Below, one piece after another: positions 15,893-24,436 of a stretch of DNA of 64,000 nt. The notes beneath the pieces are model-generated. The model searched no databases and was not told where the DNA came from. It worked only from the letters and a program-made list of their open reading frames with translations. Within the stretch, counting starts at the first letter, position 1, and each line of letters opens with the position of its first letter. The translations under genes were made by a program, and so were the position numbers. The stretch is from Photobacterium ganghwense (GTDB lineage Bacteria; Pseudomonadota; Gammaproteobacteria; Enterobacterales; Vibrionaceae), in contig NZ_PYMI01000006.1 in the NCBI RefSeq assembly GCF_003025595.1, positions 178,163-242,162 of the forward strand. Direction: 5' to 3'.

Positions 15893-17329
15893 ATGACCGC
15901 GGCAGAAACCCTGCACCTGCAACCGGCCCTTTGCCGGGAAATGGACACCACCCTGGCAACACAACAGGCGGCATACCACGCCAACCCGATGCCTGAGCTG
16001 GCGCAACGCAGGGCACAATTGCGGGTCCTGAAAAATGCCATCAAGCAGCACCGCCACGCATTGTGCGATGCCCTGAATACCGACTACGGCCAGCGCCATC
16101 CGCAGGACACTCTGGTAGCCGACATCCTGCCGTGCATCAACCAAATTAATTACACCGTCAAGCACCTCAAGCGCTGGATGAAACCCTCGCGACGTCATGC
16201 CGGGCTGTTGCTGGCTCCGGCCAATGTCGAGGTGCAGTACCAGCCACTCGGGGTGGTCGGCATTGTGGTGCCGTGGAACTTCCCCGTGATGCTGAGCCTG
16301 GGCCCGCTCATCACCGCCATCGCCGCCGGTAACCGGGCCATGATCAAGCTGAGCGAGTTTACCCCGGCCACCAACCGGGTCCTGCGCACCTTGCTGGCAG
16401 GTGTTTTTGCCCCGGATCAGGTTGCGGTGTTTGAAGGAGAAGCCGATGCCGCGGCGCACTTCACCCGCCTGCCGTTCGACCACCTGCTGTTTACCGGCTC
16501 CACCACGGTCGGGCACCACGTAATGCAGGCCGCAGCGGCCAATTTGACCCCGGTCACCCTCGAACTGGGTGGCAAATCGCCGGTACTGATCGCGCCGGAT
16601 ATGCCCATGGCGTTGGCAGTCGAACGCCTGCTGTTCGGCAAATGCATGAACGCCGGGCAAATTTGTGTCGCCCCGGACTATGTGTTGCTGCCGCGCGGCC
16701 AGGAAGACGCGTTTATCGACGCCTTTACCGCCGAATTCAACCGTCGTTACCCGGGAGGGACCACCAACCCGCATTTCGCCTCCGTTGTGAACGAGCGCCA
16801 GTATCAGCGCCTGTGCCACTGGCTGGACGAAGCCGCCGCGCTGGGTGCCGAAGTGCACGCCTGCCACGCACAGGCCAGAGATGACAGCCGCCATCGCCTG
16901 ATCCCTCACCTGCTGACCAAAGTGCCTGAGAGCGCCACGCTGATGCAGGAAGAGATCTTCGGCCCGCTGCTGCCGGTCATCCCCTACGAGGATATCGACC
17001 AGGCCCTCGACTATATCCGCCAGCGCCCCCGACCACTGGCGCTGTACCTGATGAGTCTGGATCCGACCACCCAGCAAACTGTCAGCCGGCACACCCACTC
17101 CGGTGGCATGGCCATTAACGAAACCATTTTGCATGTGGCTGCAGACGATGCGCCATTTGGCGGGATCGGGCCATCCGGTATGGGGCATTACCACGGTCAG
17201 GAAGGGTTCCTGACCCTGTCGAAAGCTAAAACGGTGCTGACCCAAGGCAAGTTCCACACCACCGGGCTGATCAAACCACCCTATGGCCGCTGGTGGCAAA
17301 AACTGCTGCTCGCCTTTTTCCTGCGCTAG
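15893..17329 (+). CDS. Aldehyde dehydrogenase, coniferyl-aldehyde dehydrogenase type
   Basis: A 478-residue NAD(P)-dependent aldehyde dehydrogenase. VPWNFPV (about 126) and FTGSTTVG (about 200) line the cofactor site; ELGGKSP carries the general base Glu224 and NAGQICVAPDY the nucleophile Cys258. The C-terminus ends in a hydrophobic tail (WWQKLLLAFFLR), common in coniferyl-aldehyde and long-chain fatty-aldehyde dehydrogenases and possibly membrane-associating. GGAGG lies nine bases before the ATG. The TetR gene begins 13 bases after the stop, and a TetR-like palindrome precedes the operon. The natural substrate is unknown. Confidence 0.88.
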   Translation: MTAAETLHLQPALCREMDTTLATQQAAYHANPMPELAQRRAQLRVLKNAIKQHRHALCDALNTDYGQRHPQDTLVADILPCINQINYTVKHLKRWMKPSRRHAGLLLAPANVEVQYQPLGVVGIVVPWNFPVMLSLGPLITAIAAGNRAMIKLSEFTPATNRVLRTLLAGVFAPDQVAVFEGEADAAAHFTRLPFDHLLFTGSTTVGHHVMQAAAANLTPVTLELGGKSPVLIAPDMPMALAVERLLFGKCMNAGQICVAPDYVLLPRGQEDAFIDAFTAEFNRRYPGGTTNPHFASVVNERQYQRLCHWLDEAAALGAEVHACHAQARDDSRHRLIPHLLTKVPESATLMQEEIFGPLLPVIPYEDIDQALDYIRQRPRPLALYLMSLDPTTQQTVSRHTHSGGMAINETILHVAADDAPFGGIGPSGMGHYHGQEGFLTLSKAKTVLTQGKFHTTGLIKPPYGRWWQKLLLAFFLR

Positions 17330-17342
17330 CGAGGAGGAAGGG

Positions 17343-17939
17343 ATGAACCACGTATCGTCACCGGCCCGCCCCCGGCGTCTGGCGAACCTGCTGGATACCG
17401 CCCTGAGCTTGTTTGTCGCTCAGGGCATTCAGGCCACCAGCACTGCCAGCATTGCCAAAGCCGCCGGGGTCGCCAACGGCACCCTATTCCATCACTTTGC
17501 CACCAAGCAAGCCCTAGTGGATCAGCTGTACCTCGATGCCAAAACCAACCTGGCGCAGGCTCTCACAGCCACCCCGCTGACAGGCACGGCAGCCGACCAA
17601 CTGCAGCAGTGCTGGCAGCGCTCTCTGAACTGGGCCAAGTTGCACCCGCGCCAGCTCTGCCTGATGCAGCAGCTCAGCCATGACCCGGCCTATTCGATGG
17701 CCCGCCACCATGCCCTGATGCTCGAAACCATGCCGTTTCTGGCCGAACTGCTCACCGACGCCCAACAGCAGGGTATGCTGGCACCGGTGCCGTTGCCATT
17801 GCTGCTCAACTTCTGCCATCACCACTTTCTGTCGACTGCCCGGCTGTTTGTCGATCAACCTGAGCTGGCCACCGATCCCGACTATCAGCACTGGGCATTC
17901 CAGTTGCTGTGGCAGGGATTACGTCCCACAGAGACCTGA
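17343..17939 (+). CDS. TetR family transcriptional regulator
   Basis: A 198-residue regulator. The N-terminal helix-turn-helix spans about residues 14-60 (ALSLFVAQGIQATSTASIAKAAGV, then GTLFHHFATKQALVDQLY), a textbook TetR domain. The C-terminal ligand domain (about 70-198) is unassigned. The ATG at 17343 follows GAGGAGGAAGG; longer frames upstream overlap the dehydrogenase. It is the second gene of the aldehyde dehydrogenase operon, and the palindrome at 15837 would let it regulate itself and the dehydrogenase. The inducer is probably an aldehyde or acyl compound; this is inference. Confidence 0.87.
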   Translation: MNHVSSPARPRRLANLLDTALSLFVAQGIQATSTASIAKAAGVANGTLFHHFATKQALVDQLYLDAKTNLAQALTATPLTGTAADQLQQCWQRSLNWAKLHPRQLCLMQQLSHDPAYSMARHHALMLETMPFLAELLTDAQQQGMLAPVPLPLLLNFCHHHFLSTARLFVDQPELATDPDYQHWAFQLLWQGLRPTET

Positions 17940-18013
17940 ACGGCACGGATCACCACAACGCGTGTCAGCTGCGCCTATCTGGCTCTGTCCGTCGTTCCTG
18001 TCCGCCGATACAA

Positions 18014-18044
18014 AAAACCGGGAGCACAGCGGCTCCCGGTTTTG
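18014..18044. terminator. Intrinsic terminator between TetR operon and DUF3332 gene
   Basis: Stem AAAACCGGGAGC/GCTCCCGGTTTT (18014-18025 with 18032-18043), six-base loop. A runs and T runs on both sides make it suitable for both convergent units. Confidence 0.85.
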
Positions 18045-18102
18045 TCAGGTTCAGTTAGGGCTGATTATCCCGGCAGGCGTCAGCCTGCCAATCAAGGTGG
18101 AC

Positions 18103-18642
18103 TCAGGCCTGATTGCGCGCGTACTGCGCCAGCTCGTCAATGCCGACGGCGGTGATAAAGGCATCATCCAGGTAGAAGTCGACCTTCTCGCCATTACGCT
18201 CACCACGCAACGTCGCTTGCTCACCATTGCGGTAAGCGACGTGCATTTCCAGCGTATGATCGTCAAGCTGACGGAACTGCGCCGCTTCAATATCGCTGTT
18301 CTGCACGCTGGCCAGTGGCACCGTGGTAAGAGAAGAATCCAGCTGACTATTGACCTTGAAAATCGCATTCACCGGGGTATCCGCCACCGCCGGGGATTTA
18401 CCGGTAATCGGGTTTTTGCCGGTCCAGAATTCCACTGTGTTGAAGATAAACAGGTCCGCGGTTGCGGCAATCCCGTATACCGGGCTCAGCAGAACAAACA
18501 GACCCGCACGGCCATAACGGTTATCCACCGCACTCAGGTTAGCTTTGGTCACCAGCTGCGAGGTACCCATCTGGCCAATACAGCCAGTCAGTGTGGTCGC
18601 CAGAATGGATAAGGCGACAGCCTGGTAAACGCGTTTTTTCAT
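18103..18642 (-). CDS. DUF3332 family lipoprotein
   Basis: A 179-residue predicted lipoprotein: MKKRVYQAVALSILATTLTGC with lipobox LTGC (Cys21). The body has family blocks NRYGRAGLFVLLSPVYGIAATADLFIFN (a hydrophobic segment) and VEFWTGKNP. The C-terminal part carries RNGEQATLRGERNGEKVDFYLDD. DUF3332 proteins are common in vibrios and shewanellae and have no established function. It is convergent with the TetR operon across a shared terminator. An inverted repeat lies upstream at 18704-18721. Confidence 0.83.
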   Translation of the reverse strand: MKKRVYQAVALSILATTLTGCIGQMGTSQLVTKANLSAVDNRYGRAGLFVLLSPVYGIAATADLFIFNTVEFWTGKNPITGKSPAVADTPVNAIFKVNSQLDSSLTTVPLASVQNSDIEAAQFRQLDDHTLEMHVAYRNGEQATLRGERNGEKVDFYLDDAFITAVGIDELAQYARNQA

Positions 18643-18703
18643 CAGTAGACATACTCCAGTTCATAAGGGCCAGGTTGCCCGAAAAAGCCGGATGAATTAT
18701 AGG

Positions 18704-18721
18704 GATTTATATCTAAATCCT
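18704..18721. promoter_or_regulatory. Inverted repeat upstream of DUF3332 gene
   Basis: GGATTTA-TATC-TAAATCC is a perfect 7+4+7 inverted repeat 62 bases before the DUF3332 start. The half ATCTAAATC recurs once more about 12 bases away. A candidate operator in the minus-strand promoter; no cognate regulator is known. Confidence 0.35.
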
Positions 18722-18831
18722 GAGGAAAGAAATCTAAATCTCTCTGATTTTTGCTGAATTTCAGCCCGACAGCCCGGTGAGCAGCCTTCGCCGAATGCGC
18801 CTAGGCACATAATGTCAACTAAACACATGAT

Positions 18832-18871
18832 GTAAAAAAGCCGCTGTGCCATGTGGCGGCATCAGCGGCTT
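18832..18871 (-). terminator. Intrinsic terminator for the minus-strand flavoprotein gene
   Basis: Stem AAGCCGCTG/CAGCGGCTT (18838-18846 with 18863-18871) with an inner hairpin, followed by T on the minus strand. It lies about 225 bases past the stop at 19097, so that transcript would have a long 3' region containing the repeats at 18888-18951. Confidence 0.7.
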
Positions 18872-18887
18872 GAATCCCAGGCAACGC

Positions 18888-18951
18888 ACTCTAAGCAACT
18901 AAAACTCTAGGCAACTTGTACTCTAGGCAACTAAAGTTCTAGGCGACGTCC
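18888..18951. repeat. Four tandem copies of an imperfect 16-bp repeat
   Basis: Units ACTCTAAGCAACTAAA, ACTCTAGGCAACTTGT, ACTCTAGGCAACTAAA and GTTCTAGGCGACGTCC run head to tail, with a partial fifth unit ACTCTATAAG. Non-coding; it lies in the presumed 3' region of the minus-strand flavoprotein gene. Confidence 0.75.
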
Positions 18952-19096
18952 ACTCTATAAGAGTTTTTGCACTTTCGGGGACGTCCAGTCTGAGGCACTC
19001 AGGTTCTTAATGGCACAGATCATGAGGGGCAAACCACACTTAATCTAGCGGTGTTACTCCACCCATCGGAAGTCATTAGTGAAATGTGCTGAATGG

Positions 19097-20284
19097 TTAA
19101 ACGTGCTGCCCGGCAACAAAACCGGAACTCCAGGCCCACTGGAAGTTATAACCGCCCAGCCAGCCGGACACATCCATCACCTCACCGACAAAATACAGCC
19201 CCGGCACCTGCTTGGCTTCCATGGTTTTGGAAGACAGCCCGTCAGTGTCGACCCCGCCCAGCGTCACCTCGGCGGTGCGGTACCCTTCGGTGCCGTTCGG
19301 TGCGATCGCCCACTGATGGAAATAGCTCACCAGCGCCGCCAGCTCCTTCGAGTTCAGCTGTTTCAGCGGCTTATCCGTCAGATCTCCTCGCTCAATCAAA
19401 GCTTCAATCAGGCGTTTGGGCAACAGACGGGACAGCGAGTTTTTCAGGCTCTGGTTCGGGTGCTTGTCACGCATGGCGGTCAGGGTCTCAGCCACGTCCA
19501 AATCCGGCAGCAGGTCGATCGTGACCTTCTGGCCCGGCAGCCAGTAAGACGATATCTGCAGGATCACCGGCCCGGATAAACCACGGTGGGTAAACAGCAG
19601 GTTTTCACGGAACGTGGTGCCGTTTTCGGCCTCCACGACCACCGGAACAGCGATGCCGGACAGTTCGGCAAAGGCTTCTTTGTCTTCTTTATGCAGGGTA
19701 AACGGCACCAGGCCGGCAGTGGTCGGCACCATGTTCAGGCCGAACTGCTCTGCCACCTGGTAGCCAAACGGTGTAGCACCCAGCTTAGGCATCGACAGAC
19801 CGCCAGTGGCGATCACCAGTGACTGGCACTCTACCGCTTCGGTATTCAGCATCAGGCGAAAGCCGGTCTCCGTTTTCTCGATATGGTGCACATCTATCTG
19901 GTAACGCTGCTGTACTGTCGGCAGGTCGCATTCCGCCAGCAGCATCTTCACAATGTCTTTGGCCGAGTCTTCGCAGAACAACTGGCCATGATCGCGTTCT
20001 TCATAGGCGATATCATGTTTGGCCACCATGGCGATGAAATCCCACTGGGTGTATTGCGACAACGCCGATTTCACAAAGTGGGGATTGCGACAGACATAGT
20101 TGTTCGCCGCCACGTCGTAATTGGTAAAGTTGCAGCGTCCACCTCCGGAGATCAGGATTTTTCGCCCCGGCTTTTTACCGTGATCCACCACCAGTACCGA
20201 GCGCCCGCGCTTACCGGCTTCGGCGGCACACATCAGCCCGGCAGCCCCTGCCCCAATAATTACCACATCAAACTTTTCTGCCAT
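19097..20284 (-). CDS. yhiN: BaiN/RdsA family FAD-dependent oxidoreductase (YhiN/HI0933-like)
   Basis: A 395-residue flavoprotein. The N-terminal Rossmann motif VVIIGAGAAGLMCA binds FAD. ISGGGRCNFTN and FTHRGLSGPVILQ are signatures of the HI0933 family, and the C-terminal block LYFVGEVMDVSGWLGGYNFQWAW completes the FAD site. BaiN has been linked to bile-acid flavin reduction in gut anaerobes, but members are widespread and E. coli YhiN has no proven reaction. Single minus-strand gene; a 3' region with tandem repeats and a terminator follows. Confidence 0.88.
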   Translation of the reverse strand: MAEKFDVVIIGAGAAGLMCAAEAGKRGRSVLVVDHGKKPGRKILISGGGRCNFTNYDVAANNYVCRNPHFVKSALSQYTQWDFIAMVAKHDIAYEERDHGQLFCEDSAKDIVKMLLAECDLPTVQQRYQIDVHHIEKTETGFRLMLNTEAVECQSLVIATGGLSMPKLGATPFGYQVAEQFGLNMVPTTAGLVPFTLHKEDKEAFAELSGIAVPVVVEAENGTTFRENLLFTHRGLSGPVILQISSYWLPGQKVTIDLLPDLDVAETLTAMRDKHPNQSLKNSLSRLLPKRLIEALIERGDLTDKPLKQLNSKELAALVSYFHQWAIAPNGTEGYRTAEVTLGGVDTDGLSSKTMEAKQVPGLYFVGEVMDVSGWLGGYNFQWAWSSGFVAGQHV

Positions 20285-20352
20285 GACTTCACCGCTGTCG
20301 CTTATTCGTTACGCTACCTGTGGCTGCTTGCCCGCAGCCTGCCTTACACCAT

Positions 20353-20389
20353 AAAAAAGGGACGCCGCAGCCTGATGGCCGGCATCCCT
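20353..20389 (-). terminator. Intrinsic terminator after mscS-type gene
   Basis: On the minus strand, stem AGGGATGCCG pairs with CGGCGTCCCT (20358-20367 with 20380-20389, one mismatch), followed by six T. It lies 74 bases past the channel gene's stop. Confidence 0.7.
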
Positions 20390-20462
20390 GTAATGGCAAC
20401 TGGCAGGCTCCCCCCACCAGGAGCGCAAATTTTACCTGTCTGGCAGGGGGAATAGCAATGGA

Positions 20463-21572
20463 TTATCCCGCTGCCTGCTCCATCCTGACACTTTCCAGCC
20501 GGCGCTCCGGTGATTGGGCCAGGTGAAGCGTCGAGGTCGGGAAGGCAAATTCAGCACCATGCTGCTGCACAATCGCCGCCACCTTAAGCATGACATCCTG
20601 CTGAATTTCCTGATACGCCACCCAGTTTGTCGTTTTGGTAAAAGTGTAAATCAGAATATCCAGCGAGGAGGCGCCGTAGTGATCCAGATTCACAATCAGG
20701 GTGCGATGCGTGGTTTCGATATCCGGGTGCGCCACCAACATGGCTTTGATACTGTCCACCACCGACTGAATGCGATCGACATCCCGGTAGCGCAGGCTGA
20801 TCTTCTGTTTAATCCGGCGGTTGAGCATACGGGAAGGGTTTTCCACCACAATGGAGCTGAAAACGGCATTCGGCACGTACAGCGGGCGCTGGTCGAAAGT
20901 CCGGATCACCGTCATGCGAAAGCCGATTTTTTCGACCGTGCCTTCAATCTGGCGGTCCGGGCTACGGATCCAGTCGCCCAGTTTAAACGGCTGATCGAAG
21001 TAAATCATGATGGCGCCGAAAAAGTTGGCCAGCAGATCCTTGGCTGCCATCCCGACAATCAGACCGCCCACTCCGCCAAAAGTCAGCACCCCAGACAAGC
21101 TCAGGCCCAGGTTCTGCATCATGACCAGGCCACCCACCACCAGCACCGTCAGACGTAGAATTTTCGAGATCGCATTGATGGTCGTGGCATCTTTGGCGTT
21201 GGCACTGATGGCATCTTCCGCATTGGTGATCAGGCGCAGCAGCACCCAGATGAAGGTCCAGACCAGCATCAGATGCCGCACCACCGAGAGAAAAGCGGTC
21301 GGGTAGTCGGTCAGGTTATCAATCATGACCCCGAGGGAAAATGCTGCCGGCCAGAGCCAAATCAGCCAGCTCACCGGTCGGCGCACGGCATGGATCAGCG
21401 CATCATCCCACACCAGCCGGGTTTTTCCGGCAGCCCGTAATAAATGGCGGGTCACCAGCAGCCATGCCGCCCAGAGGCAAGCACTCAGTAACAGTAAGAG
21501 GCCAACATTGGTCATCCAGTCTTGGCTGCTTCCCCGCTCGAGGGCATGCCACCACGCATATACTCGGTTCAT
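20463..21572 (-). CDS. MscS family mechanosensitive ion channel (YnaI-like)
   Basis: A 369-residue small-conductance mechanosensitive channel subunit, which opens under membrane tension to release solutes during osmotic downshock. About five transmembrane helices are predicted. The pore-lining helix is GVLTFGGVGGLIVGMAAKDLLANFFGA (about residues 162-188), with the usual Gly/Ala packing. The beta domain follows (FKLGDWIRSPDRQIEGTVEKIG, VPNAVFSSIVVENPS). The extra N-terminal helices place it with YnaI-like channels rather than minimal MscS. Monocistronic, followed by a terminator. Confidence 0.88.
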   Translation of the reverse strand: MNRVYAWWHALERGSSQDWMTNVGLLLLLSACLWAAWLLVTRHLLRAAGKTRLVWDDALIHAVRRPVSWLIWLWPAAFSLGVMIDNLTDYPTAFLSVVRHLMLVWTFIWVLLRLITNAEDAISANAKDATTINAISKILRLTVLVVGGLVMMQNLGLSLSGVLTFGGVGGLIVGMAAKDLLANFFGAIMIYFDQPFKLGDWIRSPDRQIEGTVEKIGFRMTVIRTFDQRPLYVPNAVFSSIVVENPSRMLNRRIKQKISLRYRDVDRIQSVVDSIKAMLVAHPDIETTHRTLIVNLDHYGASSLDILIYTFTKTTNWVAYQEIQQDVMLKVAAIVQQHGAEFAFPTSTLHLAQSPERRLESVRMEQAAG

Positions 21573-21683
21573 GAATCCTGTTTCGCATTACTGATTAAAG
21601 GGCGACAAACTACCGCCAACCCTTTGAGTTAGCAACATAAAACAGCTTCTAACGGCATAAGTGAGAGGATTATCACCAGAAAA

Positions 21684-22022
21684 CTAGAGTCCCATAAACG
21701 CCACGACAAAAATGGAGATGAAAAACAGCATCAGGTAGGTACTGGCCAGAATGAACAGTTTCCGGACCTTAACGCACTTTTCCATAAAAATGGGGTCGTG
21801 GTGGTTCTGGTATTGGTGACTGCGAATATAGTGAAACAGCCTGATTTGCTTGGACACGTTGCCCTGCGAGGAGAAAAAGCCCCGCCCGTCAACCTGCTGA
21901 TAGAGAAGTGGGTCGCACTCGCGCATCACCGCCAACAGGGTGCGCAAGGTACTGATGTACCGGGAAACATTGACGACCGCGACCAGAAAAAGAGCGAGAA
22001 TAAGTGCATCACCACTGATCAT
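21684..22022 (-). CDS. uspB: Universal stress protein B
   Basis: A 112-residue membrane protein with N-terminal (ALILALFLVAVVNVSRYI) and C-terminal (LASTYLMLFFISIFVVAF) membrane helices. The soluble loop contains RECDPLLYQQVDGRGFF, typical of UspB. E. coli UspB is induced by RpoS in stationary phase and affects ethanol tolerance. I choose the ATG at 22022 with a GGGGG ribosome site rather than 22073. The nearby uspA on the other strand reproduces the E. coli uspA/uspB association, with ftnA between them here. Confidence 0.9.
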   Translation of the reverse strand: MISGDALILALFLVAVVNVSRYISTLRTLLAVMRECDPLLYQQVDGRGFFSSQGNVSKQIRLFHYIRSHQYQNHHDPIFMEKCVKVRKLFILASTYLMLFFISIFVVAFMGL

Positions 22023-22096
22023 AACAACCCCCGAACAATGTGACTCAGCGGCTGACCTGTGGTTGGGGCGCACAATAAAGGCGCGCCCCCGGCCTG

Positions 22097-22624
22097 TTAG
22101 CCAGCCTGTGTATCCATGATCGAAGCCGATTCAGCTTTGGCCATTGCGGACAGATCTTTATCAATAAAGAACAGTGCCTTGCCGTCTTCGCCGACCAGTT
22201 CAATCTTATCCAGGACACCTTTGAACAGTTTTTCTTCTTCGTGCTGTTCTGCAACATACCACTGCAAGAAGTTAAAAGTTGAATAGTCCTGGGTAGTAAA
22301 CGCAACATGAGCAAGCTTGTTGATTTGTTCTGTGATATAGCGCTCGTGCTCGTAAGTCTGACGGAACACATCTCCTAACGATGAGTACTCGTGATTTGGC
22401 GCATCAATTGCCCCCAGGATAGGCATTGAGCCTGTTTCGCTGACATACGTAAACAGACGCTGCATGTGCTCCATTTCTTCTCGAGCATGAGCACGCAGAA
22501 ACTCTGCGGCACCCTCAAAGCCTTTATCTTCGCACCATGCACTCATTTGCAGGTACAGGTTGGAAGAAAAGAACTCCAGATTAATCTGCTCGTTGAGTTT
22601 TTCAACCATCGCTTGAGCTAACAT
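22097..22624 (-). CDS. ftnA: Bacterial non-heme ferritin FtnA
   Basis: A 175-residue four-helix-bundle ferritin subunit that assembles into a 24-mer storing ferric iron. The ferroxidase ligands are visible: Glu17 ([12 protein letters not shown]), Glu50 and His53 (AREEMEHMQ), Glu94 region ([11 protein letters not shown]) and Glu in [14 protein letters not shown]. Length matches E. coli FtnA. GGAGTAA lies before the ATG. It is divergent from uspA and upstream of uspB. I saw no clear Fur box in the 295-base promoter region. Confidence 0.93.
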   Translation of the reverse strand: MLAQAMVEKLNEQINLEFFSSNLYLQMSAWCEDKGFEGAAEFLRAHAREEMEHMQRLFTYVSETGSMPILGAIDAPNHEYSSLGDVFRQTYEHERYITEQINKLAHVAFTTQDYSTFNFLQWYVAEQHEEEKLFKGVLDKIELVGEDGKALFFIDKDLSAMAKAESASIMDTQAG

Positions 22625-22919
22625 CGCGTTACTCCTTCTATTCTAGTGTATACCAATCTCGTCAACTGGTATGAAATCGCTTGTCTCCCATTGTCACAAT
22701 GCAACACTGAGAATGCAACTCAACAGGCGATTAGCGACGATTATGGACATTACGACGTAAAATCCGACGTTGCGTTTCAAAAAGTACATGAAATTCAACA
22801 AACTCGCCACTCAATATGAAACAATTTTAACACTTTGCCAAGTTGCGATCCGGGTAATATTTTTTCCCCGCGGGCAGTGCTAGCATGAGATAAAACCCCA
22901 AGGTTAAGGAGTGCATGCT

Positions 22920-23342
22920 ATGGCTTACAAACATATTCTGGTAGCCATTGACTTATCTGAAGACAGTGCCGTTCTTGTCACTAAGGCCGCCAAACTGGCC
23001 GAAGCTCTGGAGGCAAAACTGTCACTCATTCACATTGACGTTAACTACGCCGAGCTGTACACCGGCCTGATTGATATCAACCTGTCAGAAGCCCAGCACC
23101 GCATGGCTGACGATGCCCAGAAACAGCTTCAGGCGCTGGCCGCAAAAGCCAACTACCCGGTCGCTCATACTCTGGTCGGCAGCGGCGATCTAAGTGATGA
23201 AATCTGCCACGCCATCGATGACCTGCACATCGAACTGGTCGTCTGCGGTCACCATCAGGACTTCTGGAGCAAAATCCTCAGCTCAGCTAAGCAGCTGATC
23301 AACCGTTCTCCGGTGGATATGCTGATGATTCCGCTCAAATAA
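22920..23342 (+). CDS. uspA: Universal stress protein A
   Basis: A 140-residue cytosolic Usp protein starting MAYKHILVAIDLSEDS, nearly the canonical UspA start. The end (INRSPVDMLMIPLK) also matches. UspA-class proteins lack the ATP-binding GxxGx9GSxS motif; here the corresponding segment is VVCGHHQDFWSKILSSAKQL, consistent with the non-ATP-binding class. AAGGAG lies nine bases before the ATG; an in-frame GTG at 22911 is less likely. Its terminator follows at 23366. UspA is induced by growth arrest and many stresses. Confidence 0.92.
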   Translation: MAYKHILVAIDLSEDSAVLVTKAAKLAEALEAKLSLIHIDVNYAELYTGLIDINLSEAQHRMADDAQKQLQALAAKANYPVAHTLVGSGDLSDEICHAIDDLHIELVVCGHHQDFWSKILSSAKQLINRSPVDMLMIPLK

Positions 23343-23365
23343 GCTCAGTCAGAAGTACGTGTTTC

Positions 23366-23394
23366 CGGCCCGGTGCGATCACCGGGCCGTTTTG
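23366..23394 (+). terminator. Intrinsic terminator after uspA
   Basis: Perfect 10-bp stem CGGCCCGGTG/CACCGGGCCG (23366-23375 with 23380-23389), loop CGAT, then TTTTGTTTG. Confidence 0.88.
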
Positions 23395-23501
23395 TTTGTG
23401 AAAGCTCTGACCTGCTTTATCCCTACCCGCTGCCTGTATTTCCCCTGGCGATTTTTCGCTACACTGGCGCTCTCTTAATTCTGGACCTCAACACTTTTAT
23501 T

Positions 23502-24374
23502 ATGGGATATCTTTCTGCTGTCACCCTGCTCTGGGCGTTTTCGTTCAGCCTGATCGGGGTATACCTGGCGGGCCAGGTGGATGCCTGGTTCTCGGTACTG
23601 ACCCGGGTGGTACTGGCTGCTCTGGTGTTTCTGCCGTTTTTGCGTACCCGCCACCTGCACCGGGCGCTGGCCATCAAGCTGATGGTCGTCGGTGCCTTTC
23701 AGCTGGGCCTGATGTACTGCTTCTACTACCAGTCCTTCCTGTATCTCAGCGTTCCTGAGGTACTGCTGTTTACCATTTTTACCCCGATCTACGTCACCCT
23801 GATCTACGATCTGCTGCACCGCCGTTTTTCGGCCTGGTACCTGCTGACAGCGGCCATTGCGGTGCTGGGTGCCGCAGTGATCAAGTTTGAAGGGATTAAC
23901 GAAGACTTTGTGCTCGGCTTCCTGATTGTCCAGGGGGCCAACCTCTGTTTTGCCATCGGCCAGATTGGTTACAAGCGGATCATGGAGCAAGAACGTGCCG
24001 ATCTGCCGCAGCATACCGTCTTTGGTTTGTTCTACCTGGGGGCGGTCTGTGTCGCGCTGCCAATGTTCCTGCTGTTTGGCAATACCGAGAAACTGCCGAC
24101 CACGAGCACCCAGTGGGGCATCCTGCTGTATCTGGGCACCATCGCTTCCGGTCTGGGCTATTTCATCTGGAACAAAGGCGCGACACTGGTCAACGCCGGG
24201 GCGCTGGCGATCATGAACAATGCTCTGGTACCGGCGGGTCTGATCGTCAACATCGTGATCTGGAACCGCGACGTCGATTACCCGCGCCTGATCATTGGCG
24301 GCATCATTATTATGGCGTCACTGTGGTTCAATGAGACTTGGGTCAAACGCCAAGTTGAGCGGGCCCGAGCCTGA
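23502..24374 (+). CDS. yigM: DMT-family transporter, YigM-like (biotin transporter type)
   Basis: A 290-residue EamA/DMT transporter with ten predicted helices. The N-terminus MGYLSAVTLLWAFSFSLIGVYLAGQVD and blocks ALVFLPFLRTRHL, FTPIYVTLIYDLL and ASGLGYFIWNKGATLVNAG align well with E. coli YigM, described as a biotin importer. The start at ATG 23502 is taken by comparison; the frame stays open to 23373, and no good ribosome site precedes the ATG. A bidirectional terminator separates it from fre. Biotin as substrate is inferred from similarity only. Confidence 0.78.
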   Translation: MGYLSAVTLLWAFSFSLIGVYLAGQVDAWFSVLTRVVLAALVFLPFLRTRHLHRALAIKLMVVGAFQLGLMYCFYYQSFLYLSVPEVLLFTIFTPIYVTLIYDLLHRRFSAWYLLTAAIAVLGAAVIKFEGINEDFVLGFLIVQGANLCFAIGQIGYKRIMEQERADLPQHTVFGLFYLGAVCVALPMFLLFGNTEKLPTTSTQWGILLYLGTIASGLGYFIWNKGATLVNAGALAIMNNALVPAGLIVNIVIWNRDVDYPRLIIGGIIIMASLWFNETWVKRQVERARA

Positions 24375-24386
24375 CCGACAACCACA

Positions 24387-24413
24387 AAAAACGGGGCACT
24401 CAGCCCCGTTTTT
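24387..24413. terminator. Bidirectional terminator between yigM-like gene and fre
   Basis: Stem AACGGGGC/GCCCCGTT (24390-24397 with 24403-24410), loop ACTCA, with flanking A and T runs. The two genes converge here. Confidence 0.83.
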
Positions 24414-24436
24414 CGTTCCGCTCAGAAGTGGCGCAC

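Noticed and set aside
15875..17299. 474-codon open frame antisense to the aldehyde dehydrogenase gene
   Set aside because: It mirrors codon bias of the real gene, has no family features and overlaps a complete enzyme with all catalytic motifs. The long antisense frames over ubiD (25949-27283) and gor (36851-38170) are rejected on the same grounds.
18780..19080. CRISPR-like repeat array
   Set aside because: The 16-bp units are head to tail without spacers and are imperfect; no cas genes are nearby.
22040..22090. Terminator after ftnA
   Set aside because: GGGGCGC and GCGCCCC can pair across an 11-base loop, but no T tract follows, so I did not list it.
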